Below are positions 24,456 through 37,245 of a DNA stretch of 64,000 nucleotides, in pieces; position 1 is the first letter of the stretch, and each line of letters opens with the position of its first letter. The stretch is from Ochotona curzoniae. Taxonomy: Eukaryota; Chordata; Mammalia; Lagomorpha; Ochotonidae. The stretch lies in NCBI RefSeq assembly GCF_017591425.1, contig NW_024467120.1, positions 9,548,001-9,612,000 of the forward strand. The letters run 5' to 3'. The position numbers and the translations under genes are program-made. The notes under the pieces are model-generated. The model saw nothing but the letters and a program-made list of their open reading frames with translations, was not told the origin of the DNA and did no database searches.

Positions 24456-26732
24456 GAGGCATAACGCAGTTCTTAAACAACTGATGCAGGATCAAATGAA
24501 TAGGATCAAGGTGTGAATAAATGGACAAAGACAGTAGGATTCAATGAAGTGCTTAAATGAGCATGTATACAGGACCATGTGCAGCTGCTGTTGACTGACA
24601 GCTGAGCCAGAAAACTCACTATGCACTTGAACCCTCTGTGGAATCAAAGATCTCAGACATAGTGGAATTGTCCATTTTGCCAAGAACTGAGGTAAGATCC
24701 TGCATTTAACCTTGTAAACTTCATGGCACCTCCATAATATTCTATTGTTAACACTATCTGTGCACCAAATTATAAGGAGAAGAAGACTGAATCTTACAGA
24801 GTAATGAACAATGCCACCCATTGTTGGTGATGTGTCAGGTCCCAAGTCTTAGGTTGTTTGACTTCAGAGTCTGCATGTCTAATCCTGGATCAAGTTTAGA
24901 TACTTTTGGACTGCAAGGTTGATAGCAATTCTGCTTTGCATTCATAAATTGGCTTCATTATAAACTCCATCATTGATCTTCTTAATTGCCCTCAAAACAT
25001 CTTCACGAAGAGGTATTTAATCAAAGGAGATATATCCTGCATACATGTTCGGGGGCTGTACTGATTCATATCAACTTTGGGGATAAATCCATGTCAGTTT
25101 TCCTTTGTCAAATGGTCTTCCACTTTCTAATCTCCTGAATTTCACTTCTTATTAAATAGGGATGTCTCTTTCCGAATGTTTCGATTTTATCCTATTTTAT
25201 CCATATGGAGAATTTCTGTTATATTCTCTGAATTCAGATATACACTCCTGAATGTAGAGAAGACCCAAAGGTATGAATGTAATCCCAAGGTTTTTGGTAA
25301 AGGCCAAAGTGATTTAGTGCTGTTTTGTATTCATATTAACTGTACTGTCCTACTCTAATTCTCAGTTCTGACAAGAATACTATTTTAAACCTCCATGACA
25401 AAAGTGTGGTGAGACAGAGAGAGAAAGAAAGAGAGACAGATGACAGATTATACCTGGAACAGATTATAAAAAAAGCAAGATAAGAGAATGTTTTGTTTTA
25501 TCGCAAACATGCCTAAGTTGAAAAACACGGCCACTTTAAGCCACGGTGAAGGCTTCAAGATTTTCTCTTTTCAGCACCTTCACTGGATCGGGGGGATGGG
25601 TAAGCAGGTGTGAAAAGAGTTTCCTTGGCAGGGGAAGCTGTTTTATTACTGACACTGTTTATAACTGCTGGTGCATAGTTTTGATAGGAACTAGACCTGC
25701 ATTTATTAGGGTTACCATTATTTTTTTTAATTCTCCACAAATAATACACCCTCTCCCAACCTTTTTTTTTTTGCCTCCATGGGAATGGCCCATTTTCAAT
25801 AATTCTCTACCACATGCACTGCCCATTTAGTGCTAGAAGAGTTCAGGGCCTCAATAACATGCTTATTGACTGTGTGAACAAACCAGTGAGTAACTTCTGT
25901 ACAAAACATGAGAATGCACAGGGGAAAATATTTTAAGAGACCCTATGTGGGTGACAAGTTAAGAGGCATTCAGTTTTCACATGTTGCATATATTTATATA
26001 TACTATATGTATACTAATTCTAATAACCACTCAAAAATTCCACTAAAACTTTAAGTAAAATATCAGATTGTATTTTTCTAATAAATCACACCACTATTGA
26101 GTATACTTTATTTAGGATACTGGTATCACTGGAAACATTGGCAAGGAGTAGAAGGCTGGGAGCAGTTGCTGTAAGGAAAGGTTAGTGGAGAATTCAGTTT
26201 AGAGAGAATCCCATCACACAACTCCACTATCCCAAGGCACTGTTTCTGATCAAAATTAATGAGTCATGATCAAGTTGGATGAAAGGGTAGCTAACTAGTT
26301 TTCAAAAAAAGTTTTTCACTGTAATGTCCAAGATGGAAAATACATCTGCTCTGCGAATACCAACACGATCCAAGAAGCTGTCAGCAGGGATTATCAGGAA
26401 GGCCTCTGCAGGCCTTGAGCCATTGCCCAGGAGTCCACGGATGACCTTGAGCTCCCTGGTAAAACAATATCTATAAATAATTCAGTAAGCATTTTCACAT
26501 GCAGCTGAGTAACATTCCTCATATTTGCTCATGAACTCACATTGTTTCTTATGCTGCTGCTTCAGTGATCTGTGTAGTAACCGGAGTTGAGCCCTTGCTT
26601 TCCTTTAAAATAAGAGCATTGTACTTGTGAAAGTCAGTATGAAACCTATGCTGTGAAGGGTGAGAACAAAAATATGACTTGTACCGTCAAGCAAAGTGTT
26701 GGATTCCAAATTCATTTTGGAATCTATCTATC

Positions 26733-26735
<3 letters not shown>
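24456..26735. other. Unassigned sequence, no gene seen
   Basis: The 117-codon minus-strand frame at 24492-24845 has no recognised domain and no supporting exon structure. A GA-rich bit lies at 25413-25442. No named repeat was recognised. Confidence 0.4.

Positions 26736-26773
<38 letters not shown>
26736..26773 (+). repeat. (CT)n microsatellite
   Basis: About 18 CT units preceded by CTAT units. Confidence 0.95.
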
Positions 26774-26776
<3 letters not shown>

Positions 26777-26950
26777 TTTACTACTATACTTTTCACAAAA
26801 ATTACTGCCTGTCAAAATGGAGCCATGTTTTCTAGATCATTCCCACATGTCTCTCACCTGACGGAATGTTCTGAGTGTCTGGATTTGCTGCCCAAGATTA
26901 TTTTTCAGAAATGCAATTGGTCCCCCTGTGAATCACTAGCAAATTTCTAG

Positions 26951-26954
<4 letters not shown>

Positions 26955-26998
<44 letters not shown>
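26955..26998 (+). repeat. (CA)n microsatellite
   Basis: About 22 uninterrupted CA units, a typical polymorphic mammalian dinucleotide repeat. Confidence 0.95.
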
Positions 26999-27000
<2 letters not shown>

Positions 27001-30000
27001 TAACCAGAGCTTCTAGTTTACTTTGGTTTTCCCTCTGATCATCCTACCCTCATAAATGGATGACAGTTGTATCCATGGGACTCCAAACCTGCATCTGAAC
27101 CTCGGTCTAGAAAATTCAGGTTATTTTTTGCACAAAAACCAAGCCATGATGCTGGAAGTAGCATAGGATTTAAGGCATCCTGAGCATGAGAAGGTTGGAT
27201 TCTTTTTTTTTTTTTCCTCAGAAAGACTGTTGTTTGAAGCTTAGACTTTAGGCCTTAGCAAATTTCCTTGTGCAATTAAACTCTATCTGACAAACAACAG
27301 TAACAAACAAAGAAACAAACCAGCCACTGCATCCATCCCTCCCCAGAATCGTAACACCTGTGGTAATTTTTTTTTTAAATATCATTTAACATGTCTTGTT
27401 TCCTTAGCAGCTTTAATTGTACATTAGCTTTTCTGAATGAACTTTGTACAAAATGAAGGGATTTTATTTGCATGTTTTATTCCATGTTGCTTTCAACAAG
27501 AAAAAAAAACTGCCTGTTGGGGGAAGGGGAAGACATACATAGCCTCTCAAACTGGGGTATTACTGCCATCTAGTGTGGAGGGCCATCACCCAGAGGGGAG
27601 GGAGCACAGAACTCCAAGGCAATCAGATTGGAAATCTGGGAGCTTAGAGGGAGGGGGGAAGGGGAAACACTACTGGGAGAAGCACTCAGCTCATTTGTGT
27701 ATTCCCCATATAGTGAATTCTCCCACTATAGAAGAATTTGCATGTGATCCAACAAGACAAAGCCTTCTATTTCTTACAGCAGAAATGGCAACCGCAGGTC
27801 AATCCTAAAGCAAGTTCTTCATGAGAAGGCACGTCTCAGTTGTAAAGGTTGTTAAGCAGCAGGAATGATTTATTCAATGGAGGGATATCCGTGTCCTCTG
27901 AAAGCAGTCCAGGCAGCCCCTTGTAGCCCAGTCTCTGTAAGGATGGGCATGTCTGTGCACACAGACAGTTCCCATGGCACCTTAGCAGACTTTCAAGCTG
28001 GGGATTACATGTGATGAAAATAAGATTTGCCGTTCATGCTCCTAACACATTTGTTGCTGACAGAAATTTTACATTGGTGAAGACTCACTGTACAGATTCT
28101 AAATAAACTACTCATAAAACATGGGGCAAAGCATAGGAATTCGGATCAAATTCATTTGCTTGTCTTTGTTTTGCACAGCACAGGAATATACAGAAAAGGA
28201 CAAAATGACGAGGGCAGCATTGTCCGTCTCTAGCCCCCGTATCCCCTTCGCTCCGTCAGCTCTTTGCTTAGCTCTGGTGAAGCTTTGGGAAGGATTAAAT
28301 GGGGCCCATGTGGCTGAAATCCAGCACAATTTCTTCCAGATATAAGCAAGCCATTCTTCACTTGTTTATTTCACTATCAGTCCCACTACACCTGCCAATG
28401 GAGACATGAACCCCTGCATCCTGCAGGGGATTGAACCTCAGTTGCTAAAGATGTGGGAACAGAAATCCACCACTCTAAAAGCTGAAAAGGCAGAAATCTG
28501 CAGGGATAATGAGAGCTAATTTACAGAATTGCAAGTGTACATTCTAAACCCAGAGGAATTTTAAGTCATTATCTATGTCAAAGTAACCTCAGATTGCAGG
28601 CTATTTCAGCTGGTTTCCAAAGTGACCTGTAGCTCAAGGTGCCTGGAATAAAAATATTCACTTCTGTTCTGCCCCTGGCCTGGACATATTGCAGGAGCAA
28701 GCAGTTTTTCCAATGGAACTCCTGGAGGAGAGAAAAAGAATCTGTCTTGGAGGTAGCACTAGCCTCACAGATCAGACTGGCAGAGCTTCCAGCTTCTCAG
28801 GGAAGTCTGGATAGAAATGAGGGAACAGGGCCATCACTGTCATCTTTGTCAGGTTTTAGCAGCTGATTTCAGGAAATTTGCTGCTGTTGTCTCCGCCTAT
28901 ACAGCAGACAAGCAACAGAGACGGATTAATGTGTATTTGATAACAAGGATAAAAATCAGGGATCAGATTTTCTCAGTCCTGAATATTATCTGTCAGAACA
29001 CTATAAAGATTAAATCCCTTTTCATCTGGCAAAGAGAGAGAAAACACATAGAACTGTGAGTCTTGGGCTCAGGCATTCTGAGGAGTTGTCCTTTGTTTAA
29101 ATTCAACTTGCCTTATAGCCACAGATAAAGGTATATGTGTTGATTCATCATTAAACATGGATCAGAAATAAAATAACATTTTCATCCTAGTTACTGCAGG
29201 ATGAGAGTCGACCCTGGAATTCAGAACGGAGCTCATCTGCTGACATTTTACCACTTTGTCTCCACACCAAAGCCCACGCTCCCGCATTGCTTGGCCTCAT
29301 TTTTTCTGGTGCTCTGGATTTGTCTGTTTGCCTTCAACATGAATAATGCTACAACCTGGAGAAAAGGCAACCTACTGGCAAGGCACTCACCCAGCTTTTG
29401 TAGGATTAATTATGGATTCAATCGCTAAATAACAAACTGATATATCAACTCTGTTAAAAAACTGATTCAATGGCAATAGCTTGTAGAAAGCCAGCAAATG
29501 GCTTATGAAGGACAAGGTGAAGAAAAAAACTCAAAAAAAAAAGGCAAATCAATGCATGAGATGAAGCTCAGAGTATTAATTAAAAGAGGTCAGCTTAGAG
29601 CCCTTCCTACAAACGCATATATTCTTTTGAGGTTTACCCATGTGACCAAACAGTGCTGATACATCTGTGGTTGATGAGACTTTCAAATGTTAGCAGGTCC
29701 AATTCAGAAGAGTTAGGTGATGTCACCAAGGTGTTTCTGTTTCTGCTTTCAAAGGTCTTACTCAAGAACTCCATTGTGGATGTTCAGTGGTCCAATGCAT
29801 GAAATCCTTGGACATGAAGGCCATCTCAGATGGAATCACAAAGAAGTAAAGAAAATACATCAGTTTATAGAATCTATGTTATTAACTTGATCCAGTATCT
29901 GGTGTATACAACGTGGGCTAGAATCAAACCAGCCACTTGGGAAAAGTCAGACAGGAGACTGGGACGATGCCAGTAATGACCACGGGTGGGAAGTTGCATA

Positions 30001-30073
30001 TAAACACAATGCTGTATATGGAAGTGTGATGACCAGAGGTACATGCCCAAATTTGACATTGCCTCAGCTTTTA
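26999..30073. other. Mostly unassigned sequence, 3 kb
   Basis: Apart from the CTCF-like motif at 27563-27578, no feature is certain. The 123-codon plus frame at 27437-27808 has no recognised domain. The stretch is somewhat less AT-rich than its surroundings and could contain conserved non-coding elements, but that cannot be seen from one sequence. Confidence 0.4.
27563..27578 (+). promoter_or_regulatory. Candidate CTCF binding motif
   Basis: CTGCCATCTAGTGTGG agrees with the common genomic form of the CTCF core (TGCCATCTAGTGG-like) except for the T before the last GG. It lies in a locally GC-richer stretch. Occupancy cannot be judged from sequence alone. Confidence 0.4.
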
Positions 30074-30402
30074 TGCATTTAAAAACATTTATCTATTATT
30101 ATGGGAAAGGCAGATACAGAGAGAGAAGGAGAAACAGAGAGAAGGATCCTACAACATCCCCTGGGTTGGTCCCCAAGTGGCTGCAGTGATTAGAACTGAG
30201 CCAATCTGAAGCCAGGAGCAAGGAGCGTCCTCCTAGTTTCCCACGTTGATGCAGGGTCCCAAGGTCTTGGGCCATTGTCTACTGCTTTCTCAGGTCATAA
30301 CAAAGGCGCTGCATGAGAAGTGGAGCAGCCGGAACAAGAACTGGTACGCATACGTGATCTAGGCAGATGCAAGGTGAGGCTTTTGACATTAGGGTATCAT
30401 GT
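30074..30402 (-). mobile_element. CSINE, near full length, minus strand
   Basis: Reading left to right are the complement of the tail (ATTATGGGAAAGGCAGATAC), CCCCAAGTGGCTGCAGTG, GAGCCAATCTGAAGCCAGGAG, GATGCAGGGTCCCAAGG, AGAAGTGGAGCAGCCGG and the head complement (GATGCAAGGTGAGGCTTTTG). This is the full C-repeat order in reverse. Confidence 0.85.
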
Positions 30403-31696
30403 ATGGCCCAATTCCCTCAGCTTTAATATCAGTTTTGCAGAAAATGGAAAACTTTTAACCTCAAATTATTTTCCACTGGGAACTCTTCCCAGATTTGATC
30501 TTCAGTAAAGATTTAGACACAAAACGAAACCAAGAGGAAAAAAGAGGTGGGATGGGTAACAAGATCTTGCTAACAAGTGTTTTCTCCCTTACCTCACTGG
30601 CATTTGGCAACACTTAGTAAATGCCAAGCTTCTGAATTAAATATTGGGGGATTCAGTGAGATTCAATTTTGATTTCATTTGACTCCTGTCTCTGTCCTAG
30701 TATTAACACAAATGAATACAAATAAGAAAATGTGAAAGACTGGAAGAGTAACACCATGCTATTTTCTGTCCGGCACACTGATTTCCTGGGGTTAGTTGAT
30801 TTCCCAGGTCTGGAATGTTACAAGGGATTCCTGGGGCAAGACCCCACCACAGCACATCAGGCTCTCAGAACGCCACACACTGACCTTGTGCTCATGGATC
30901 ATTTCTTTTTTTCTGAACTTCAGTTACTTCATCAGTGCAAGTGTGAATTTGAAACCTCACTCTGTTTATCTTAAAATGTTTTTGTGAGATCCAGGTGGAG
31001 TTCTATAATGGAAAATGTGTGGCAATAGCAGTGTGATATTGATAGCAGGCTGCTGGGTCACTGTACTTCAGAAGCACATTAAAAATTCTGCCAGTTTCCA
31101 TTTTCAAGGAGCAGTGAATTTCTATCTTTTTTGTGTCGATGGTATCAAAACTGTTGTCAGTTTTGAGCTCTGTTTGCATCAAGAAATCTTACAATGTAAA
31201 AATAGAAAAAGCGGTCCTGACACATTGGTGTTCAGTGCTATTCAATGTTGGATCTGTAGCTTTTGGTAAATAGAAGGAAGCTACATATTTGATCCAAAAC
31301 AAAGAAACACGCATATATTTTAAATAATCAAAGCACTAGTTACCTGCTACAATTCAACCAATGGCTAATAAATTTGCAGATTTGGAGAAAAGAAATATGA
31401 AATTTGTGATTCAAATTAAGCAAATACACAAAAACAAATTTTTTTTAAAGTTAACCAAAAATGCTTGGGGTGGTCCAAGAGAAGGAAAGAGACAATCACA
31501 TTGAATAGAAAGGTCTCTTTCAGCCTCCCTTGATTCTCCACATCCCCTTATTAACTCACATTCTTTGTTAAATCCTTGGTACCTTCATATTTGTTAGAAT
31601 TCAGAGCATAAATTCTCTTAATCTGACAGCAATTACCCGAGAATGCACTTTAACAAAACACCATAAGAAGAACCATTTAGAAAGAAGAATTGGAGG
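30403..31696. other. Unassigned sequence
   Basis: No gene or recognised repeat was found. Short open frames at 30732-30987 and 31015-31269 (+) lack domain signatures. Confidence 0.4.
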
Positions 31697-31992
31697 ATGG
31701 CATTTTGGCACAGTGTGTAAAGCCACTGTGTACAATGCCCCCACCCTATATGGGGTAACATTTCATGTCCTGGTTATTCTACTTCAGACCCAGCTGCTTG
31801 TTAATGCATCAGCGGAAAGCAGCAGAGGATGGTCCAAGTGTTTGGGCACCTGGAAGTCATGTGGGAAATCCGGATGAAGCTTCCAGCAGTCGAGACCACT
31901 TAGGAAGTAAGCAAGTGGATGGGAGGTTGATCTTTCTCTGTATCTCTTCTCTCCCCGGAACTTTTACTTTAAAATAAATAAATACATCTCTT
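31697..31992 (+). mobile_element. CSINE, diverged
   Basis: GGCATTTTGGCACAGTGTGTAA, AAAGCAGCAGAGGATGGTCC, GGAAATCCGGATGAAGCTTCC, CCACTTAGGAAGTAAGCAAG and TTAAAATAAATAAATACATC follow the C-repeat order on the plus strand. Confidence 0.75.
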
Positions 31993-32229
31993 AACAAATA
32001 GAAGAGTTAAAATTCTATAGAAGCTAGATATAAACTCAAAAATTATGTTTTTATGCTGATTGTAATACGGATATTATTTTCATATAGCATTTGAAATTGA
32101 GAGAAATTTTCACTATTTAGGGATATCTGTAGGAAAATAATCATGTTTACTGATCATTCTGAGGCTAGATATTATAGATGTAAATGTCAAAATAACTGAA
32201 TGTTTTATATTTTTAGTTCAACTATTCTT

Positions 32230-32400
32230 TTTTAAAATAATTTTTCATGATACAGTTCCTTGAGTTCAGGGATTTTCTCTTTCACCGTCTGCACTACACC
32301 CCCACACACCGCAACATACACACACCACTTTCCCCTATATTATGACAACAGTGTAGTCCAACAGCTGTCTGAAATTATTAAGAAAATAGCCCGAAGGATG
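32230..32400 (-). mobile_element. L1 3'-UTR scrap
   Basis: Poly-pyrimidine and C-rich sequence after a CATGATACAGTTCCTTGAG start resembles the 3' UTR end of lagomorph L1 read in reverse. The G-rich polypurine tract would then lie on the minus strand. It is a short, old fragment without coding sequence. Confidence 0.4.
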
Positions 32401-34295
32401 CATGGGAAACAGGGCAATGTCAAGTGGTGAAGAAAAAATGGGAAAACATTTTTTTTGTTGTATTGTGTTTCTCAGAACGTAAATTGGGGGAACTGACTGC
32501 AGATCAATTTTCAGTTATCTAATACACCTTGAATTTATACTTTCAGCCAAAATTATTGAAAGCCACTTAGACAAAACCACTCATTTCCTAGTGTCTATAC
32601 GGGAGGAGGCTGGTGGTTGCCAGTCACAGTTTCAAGTGAGAAGTCATGAGGACTTACTTCTACAGAATGGCAGGAAAGGAGAGATACAACAGAACCGTGG
32701 TAGGCAGAACTAGCATGACTGATGGATTGCATGAAAGTGACAAAGGAACTAAAGGATCACACACATTCCATCCTATGAACAAATCTCAGGAAGAAACAAC
32801 GAAAAGGCAGCATGAGGCAAGCGTTGCCGTTGAAAGAGACGACGATAGTACAAGTCAAAGTTCCTACTTTTGACTCCCCTGTTTCCAGCAGCAAATATCA
32901 TGTTAATTTAAAATGCATATGGGAAACAGAAGAACTAAGCTTAGATCCTTGGTGAACACTCCACAGTCCAATGCTTACCTTCCCAACGTGTCCCCTTCTC
33001 TCTCTTAGCTACTCCCCCATACTACAGCAATCAAGTCGAAGACTTAGTGCGCTGTCCTTCTGTATCTGACAGATTCAACCTATCCTCAAATGCTTTTGAT
33101 TGGCTCTTCAATTGGCAGTGTGATTGATTCCTTTTATCCGTCTCCATGCTGCCCTCTGGGTGCAGGTCCAGGCCAACCCTGTGCTTCACCTCTGTAGCAG
33201 AAGCAATTATCAAACTTGCTTTCCCACTTCTCTAGAAGTCAGTTCATCCACAACAAAAAGAGCAGTCTCAATCAATCAGATCGGATTGCTCACCTCTCTT
33301 TAAAATCCTCCTAGGGCAACCTTCAAATCCTAGAGACTAGTTCAAAGGCTTCAAGCCTTCAGGTGCTGTCTCTATCTTCTATTCTTTACATGTCTCACTC
33401 TCCAATGGCTAACACAACCACACTGGCCTTCAATGCCTGGCTTTGTCTGGCCGATAGTTTGGTATTTTTAGGAGACTTTATAAAGTTTGATCTCACCTGT
33501 AATTCCTAATCTCTATTCAAATGACATTTTCTCTCCATCTCAAGTGTTTCTTTCACCTCATTTCCATTTAATTTCCATAACATAGGCTAATTTTATTATT
33601 TTAGATGTGTTCCTGCACAAGGTCTCTTGGTGACATGCACGCCTACCTTTTGACCCTGTAGCCTCTCCCCACCTACCTTCTCATCATGCTAGACATCACA
33701 TTGTATGAGATGAAGTACCTTTGCTACCCTGTTCTTCATTTTGATCCTCACAAGGGGTTTCATCAATGAAAAAAAGAACAACATGAAATACACTGATCCA
33801 CACACAGTTCTTGCAGCACAGATGTCATTAAGGAACTTGAGCATAAACCTGAACCGAGGAGAGGGATTCTGTGGAGGAAACCACAGATTCACAGTTAAGA
33901 GGATTCTTTGATGGAATGAGGCCTCACTGCATCTCACTTAAACACATGAGGAACTTGTCAAGAGTGGGGATTTCTCCTGAGAGCACAGGGTCCAGGTCTT
34001 CCTGCTCTGCATCCCCTTAAAGTCTATAATACAAGATCTTAATTGATTTTCTTGCACTTGAGACAAAGTTTAGCCAAAAGAAGCTTGTATGTATCTTTAG
34101 ACATCTCTAACATGAATCCCTGAATTATCAATTTCTGGTTAAGAGGAATCATAGCAACAAAAAAAAAGCTGTCTTAATAACATCTTTAAGCCCATCACAT
34201 AGTTGTAGAAGAACTGGGGTGAAGGCAAAACTCCTGAGCTTACTTGAACTATAAAGGTTAGAAGTGTGAGATTAATAACCAAATCCACATATTAA
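32401..34295. other. Unassigned sequence
   Basis: No gene, RNA or recognised repeat was seen. All open frames are under 85 codons. Confidence 0.4.
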
Positions 34296-34550
34296 AAAAA
34301 AGATGTGTTTATTTTATTGGAAAGGCAAATTTACAGAGAGAAGGAGAGACAGAAAGATTTTCCATTCTCTAATTCACTCCACAAGTGGCTGCAACAGCCA
34401 GAGCTGAGCCAATCTGAAGCCAGGAGCCTCCTCTGGGTCTCCCACATAGGTGCAGGGTCCTATGACGTTGGGCTGTGCTCAACTGTTTTACCAGGCCACA
34501 AAGCAGGGAGCTGGATGGGAAGTAGGGTCGCTGGCACATGAGCCATTTTA
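34296..34550 (-). mobile_element. CSINE, minus strand, 5'-truncated
   Basis: A short A run and TTATTGGAAAGGCAAATTTAC (tail side) are followed by CTCCACAAGTGGCTGC, GAGCCAATCTGAAGCCAGG, CTCCCACATAGGTGCAGGG and GCAGGGAGCTGGATGGGAAG. The tRNA-like head is missing at the right end. Confidence 0.8.
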
Positions 34551-37016
34551 GCCTCTATACAACCATAGAGAAAGGCAGAGAAAAAAGTCCACGAGGGTGG
34601 TTACAACCCTTCCTTCTGATTATTCAAAAAAGCCTGCACCCACTCTGAATGCCTTAGCAAAAAAGAGCAAAGCTTCACTCCTGTCAGCATCTCTTCCTTC
34701 TCTGTGGAAGGAGGCTCCAAAATGTGATCTGAATTGTAGGAATCATTTTCGTAGAGGCCTCCTAAATGAATTGTATGGATTGTGTGAATTGTGTGAATTT
34801 CTCAAATTCAGCAAAACCAAGGGAATTGCTTAACAGTTTATGAAGCCTAAGTCGCTCTGTTGACACACTGAGTCACATGTTCTTAGCAGAGCTGATCAGA
34901 ATCTACCCCTCTGCACAGGCAATGGTGCACCCAATCATTCCATACGTGAACTGCAGGCGTAACACCCTATGCTTCATTTTTCCATCTCAGTTCAGCTTTT
35001 AAGGGTTGTTAGTACAACGAGTACTCTTTGTTCTCAGCAGTTGTGATTGTACATTTGATAGACACTGCACTGAAAAATATCCTTCACACATTTCCTTTGT
35101 CACCTGCACAGAATCTTTGGAGATCAAGGCTTTCTGAGCCTGGGGAAATGTCTCATTCTCTCCAAGGCAGCACTTCAAAGACAACCCCCACCTCTTCACA
35201 AATAATCAAAGAAGTCCAAATATAAGCAGAACATACAATACAGATGTGAGGTGGTGCATCAGTCACATGTCTGCCTTCAGATCAGTACATCCCTTGTACT
35301 GGTTGCTGCCACACTGGCTTCCCTCAAAGTTGACTGAAGTAGAAATACAGAGTGTGACGTAGTGGGGAATCCAATTTGTCACCTTTCAGTTGCCTTGTAG
35401 AAAGGAAGTTGCCAACCTCCACCCTTCATTCCCTCATCTTTTCTATTTCTAGTCTACTCAAGAATGACTTATCATATAGATCCTTGCTGCCGCTTGATGC
35501 TGACATGTTTGTCTGCTAGAATCTGATTGAAAACTGTATCTATTCTTCCTCCTCCTCTGATCCTCTCCCCCCAGAAAAGAAGCAGTCCTGACACATTCTG
35601 GCATTTCTAAACAACACAGGCTCTTCCTGCCAAATCCCAGTTGCTCTCTAAACCCTTTGAATCCCGTAGAATGCAAACTAATCTACTGAGAGAAAGGCGC
35701 CAGGGCTGGTCCAGTAGCTGGCACTAGGAATATCAGAGTAGAGAAATGATAAATACACCTGCCAAAGAAAAAGGGGAGCCCCAGCCAGCATAGCAGCACA
35801 ATGAGGCTATTTAATGTACGGAGATAGGCGAGACACACTGCAGTACCCTCGAGTACAAACTGCATGCAGGTGATTTGTTCAGAAAGAGAAATGACAGCCA
35901 TTAATAATGTGCACATCGTGGAGATAAGAAGCACAAATCCTCCTGTGAGTCTCCAGACCCTGTTCAGCTCTCCTCTGCTTGTTCCTGGGTTAGAAGAGTC
36001 ACCTGTGCCTTGTAATCAGCACCTAAGTGCTATAGAAAGAGGCAAATGGCTGCCACCTACATGGAAGCTGTGGCTCATCTAGAAAGAATAGAGTGACCTT
36101 GGGAAATACATGAATTTGCTCATGTATATGTATATATATGGCATAAATATATTATACATATACATTATATAAATATAGAAAAATGTATGTCTAAAAAATA
36201 CACATTTTATGTGTGTCTGTGTTCTCAGCTTCTCTCTGGTCAGGAATAATATTCCAGGGAAAACATGGAGTTCAATAATTAGAACTGGAATGTTATAAAC
36301 ACTTCTTCTACCAACTTGCTTTTTAAGTCATTCAGATCAAGTCTAATGCCTTTACATAACTGAGAAATGGAAACACATGTTACATACATGTGTGTATGTG
36401 TGCAAATATGCACACAATGCTACAAAGCTTTTACTCTTCCAGTGAAAGACATTATATACGGAAGGTAGGATCTTGGAAAAAGCCAAGGGGAAATTGCAGA
36501 GTAAGCAAAATGAGTAAAATTATGACCTAGAGGATGCAGTTTCTTGCTTACATAGCATTTCATTTATTACGTATTGTCTTATTTCCTATAATCCTGAAAA
36601 GATGAAGTGATTTTCATTCAGGATTCTCCCATCCAAAGAACATGAGAAGCCCCAAGAATTCCTTGTCAGTGATTCTTTAAAGTTATCAATAAAAAAAATG
36701 TCTCACAGAGGTGGATCTTTACTGAGGGAACAATATATATCACAGAAAATCAAAATAGACATTAGCAGTATTAAATCTTATGTCCTAATTTCTAGATAAA
36801 TTACTTATTATTGCCATAAATGTGTTACAATTCCCCTAAATGATTCTTATTTTCATATATCCTGCTGAATGTATGCACTTTCACTGAAGCGTTTCTAATG
36901 ACTGAAATCTTTTCTTAATAAGAAGAGAATAATCCAGGATGAAACAAAGTAACATCTTATCCGGCCAATACTTCCTTTTAACAACATGTGAATTTAAGTA
37001 TAAAATTATTTATCTG
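34551..37016. other. Unassigned sequence, 2.5 kb
   Basis: TA-rich bits lie at 36124-36180. No gene or named repeat was found. The 83-codon minus frame (35683-35934) has a hydrophobic leucine-rich look but no known domain or exon context. Confidence 0.4.
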
Positions 37017-37245
37017 GAAGCCTACACTGTGGCACAATGTGTTAAGACTCCATTGCTTGTGACACCAGCATTCCATGATATAATATCAGTCGAGGCCCAT
37101 GTGCTCCAAACCCCATCAAGCTTATTGCTAATGTGCCTGAAAAGACAATGAACCATGGTCCTAATCGTTCTCCACCTGATATTCACATGGGAGACCTGAA
37201 TGTTATTCCCAGTTCCCAGCTTCGGCCTGTCCATATTTAAAATAC
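37017..37245 (+). mobile_element. CSINE, strongly diverged
   Basis: GGAAGCCTACACTGTGGCAC, GACACCAGCATTCCATGATA, ATTCACATGGGAGACCTGAAT and CAGTTCCCAGCTTCGGCCTG correspond to successive parts of the C repeat. The CT-rich tail is lost. Confidence 0.55.
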
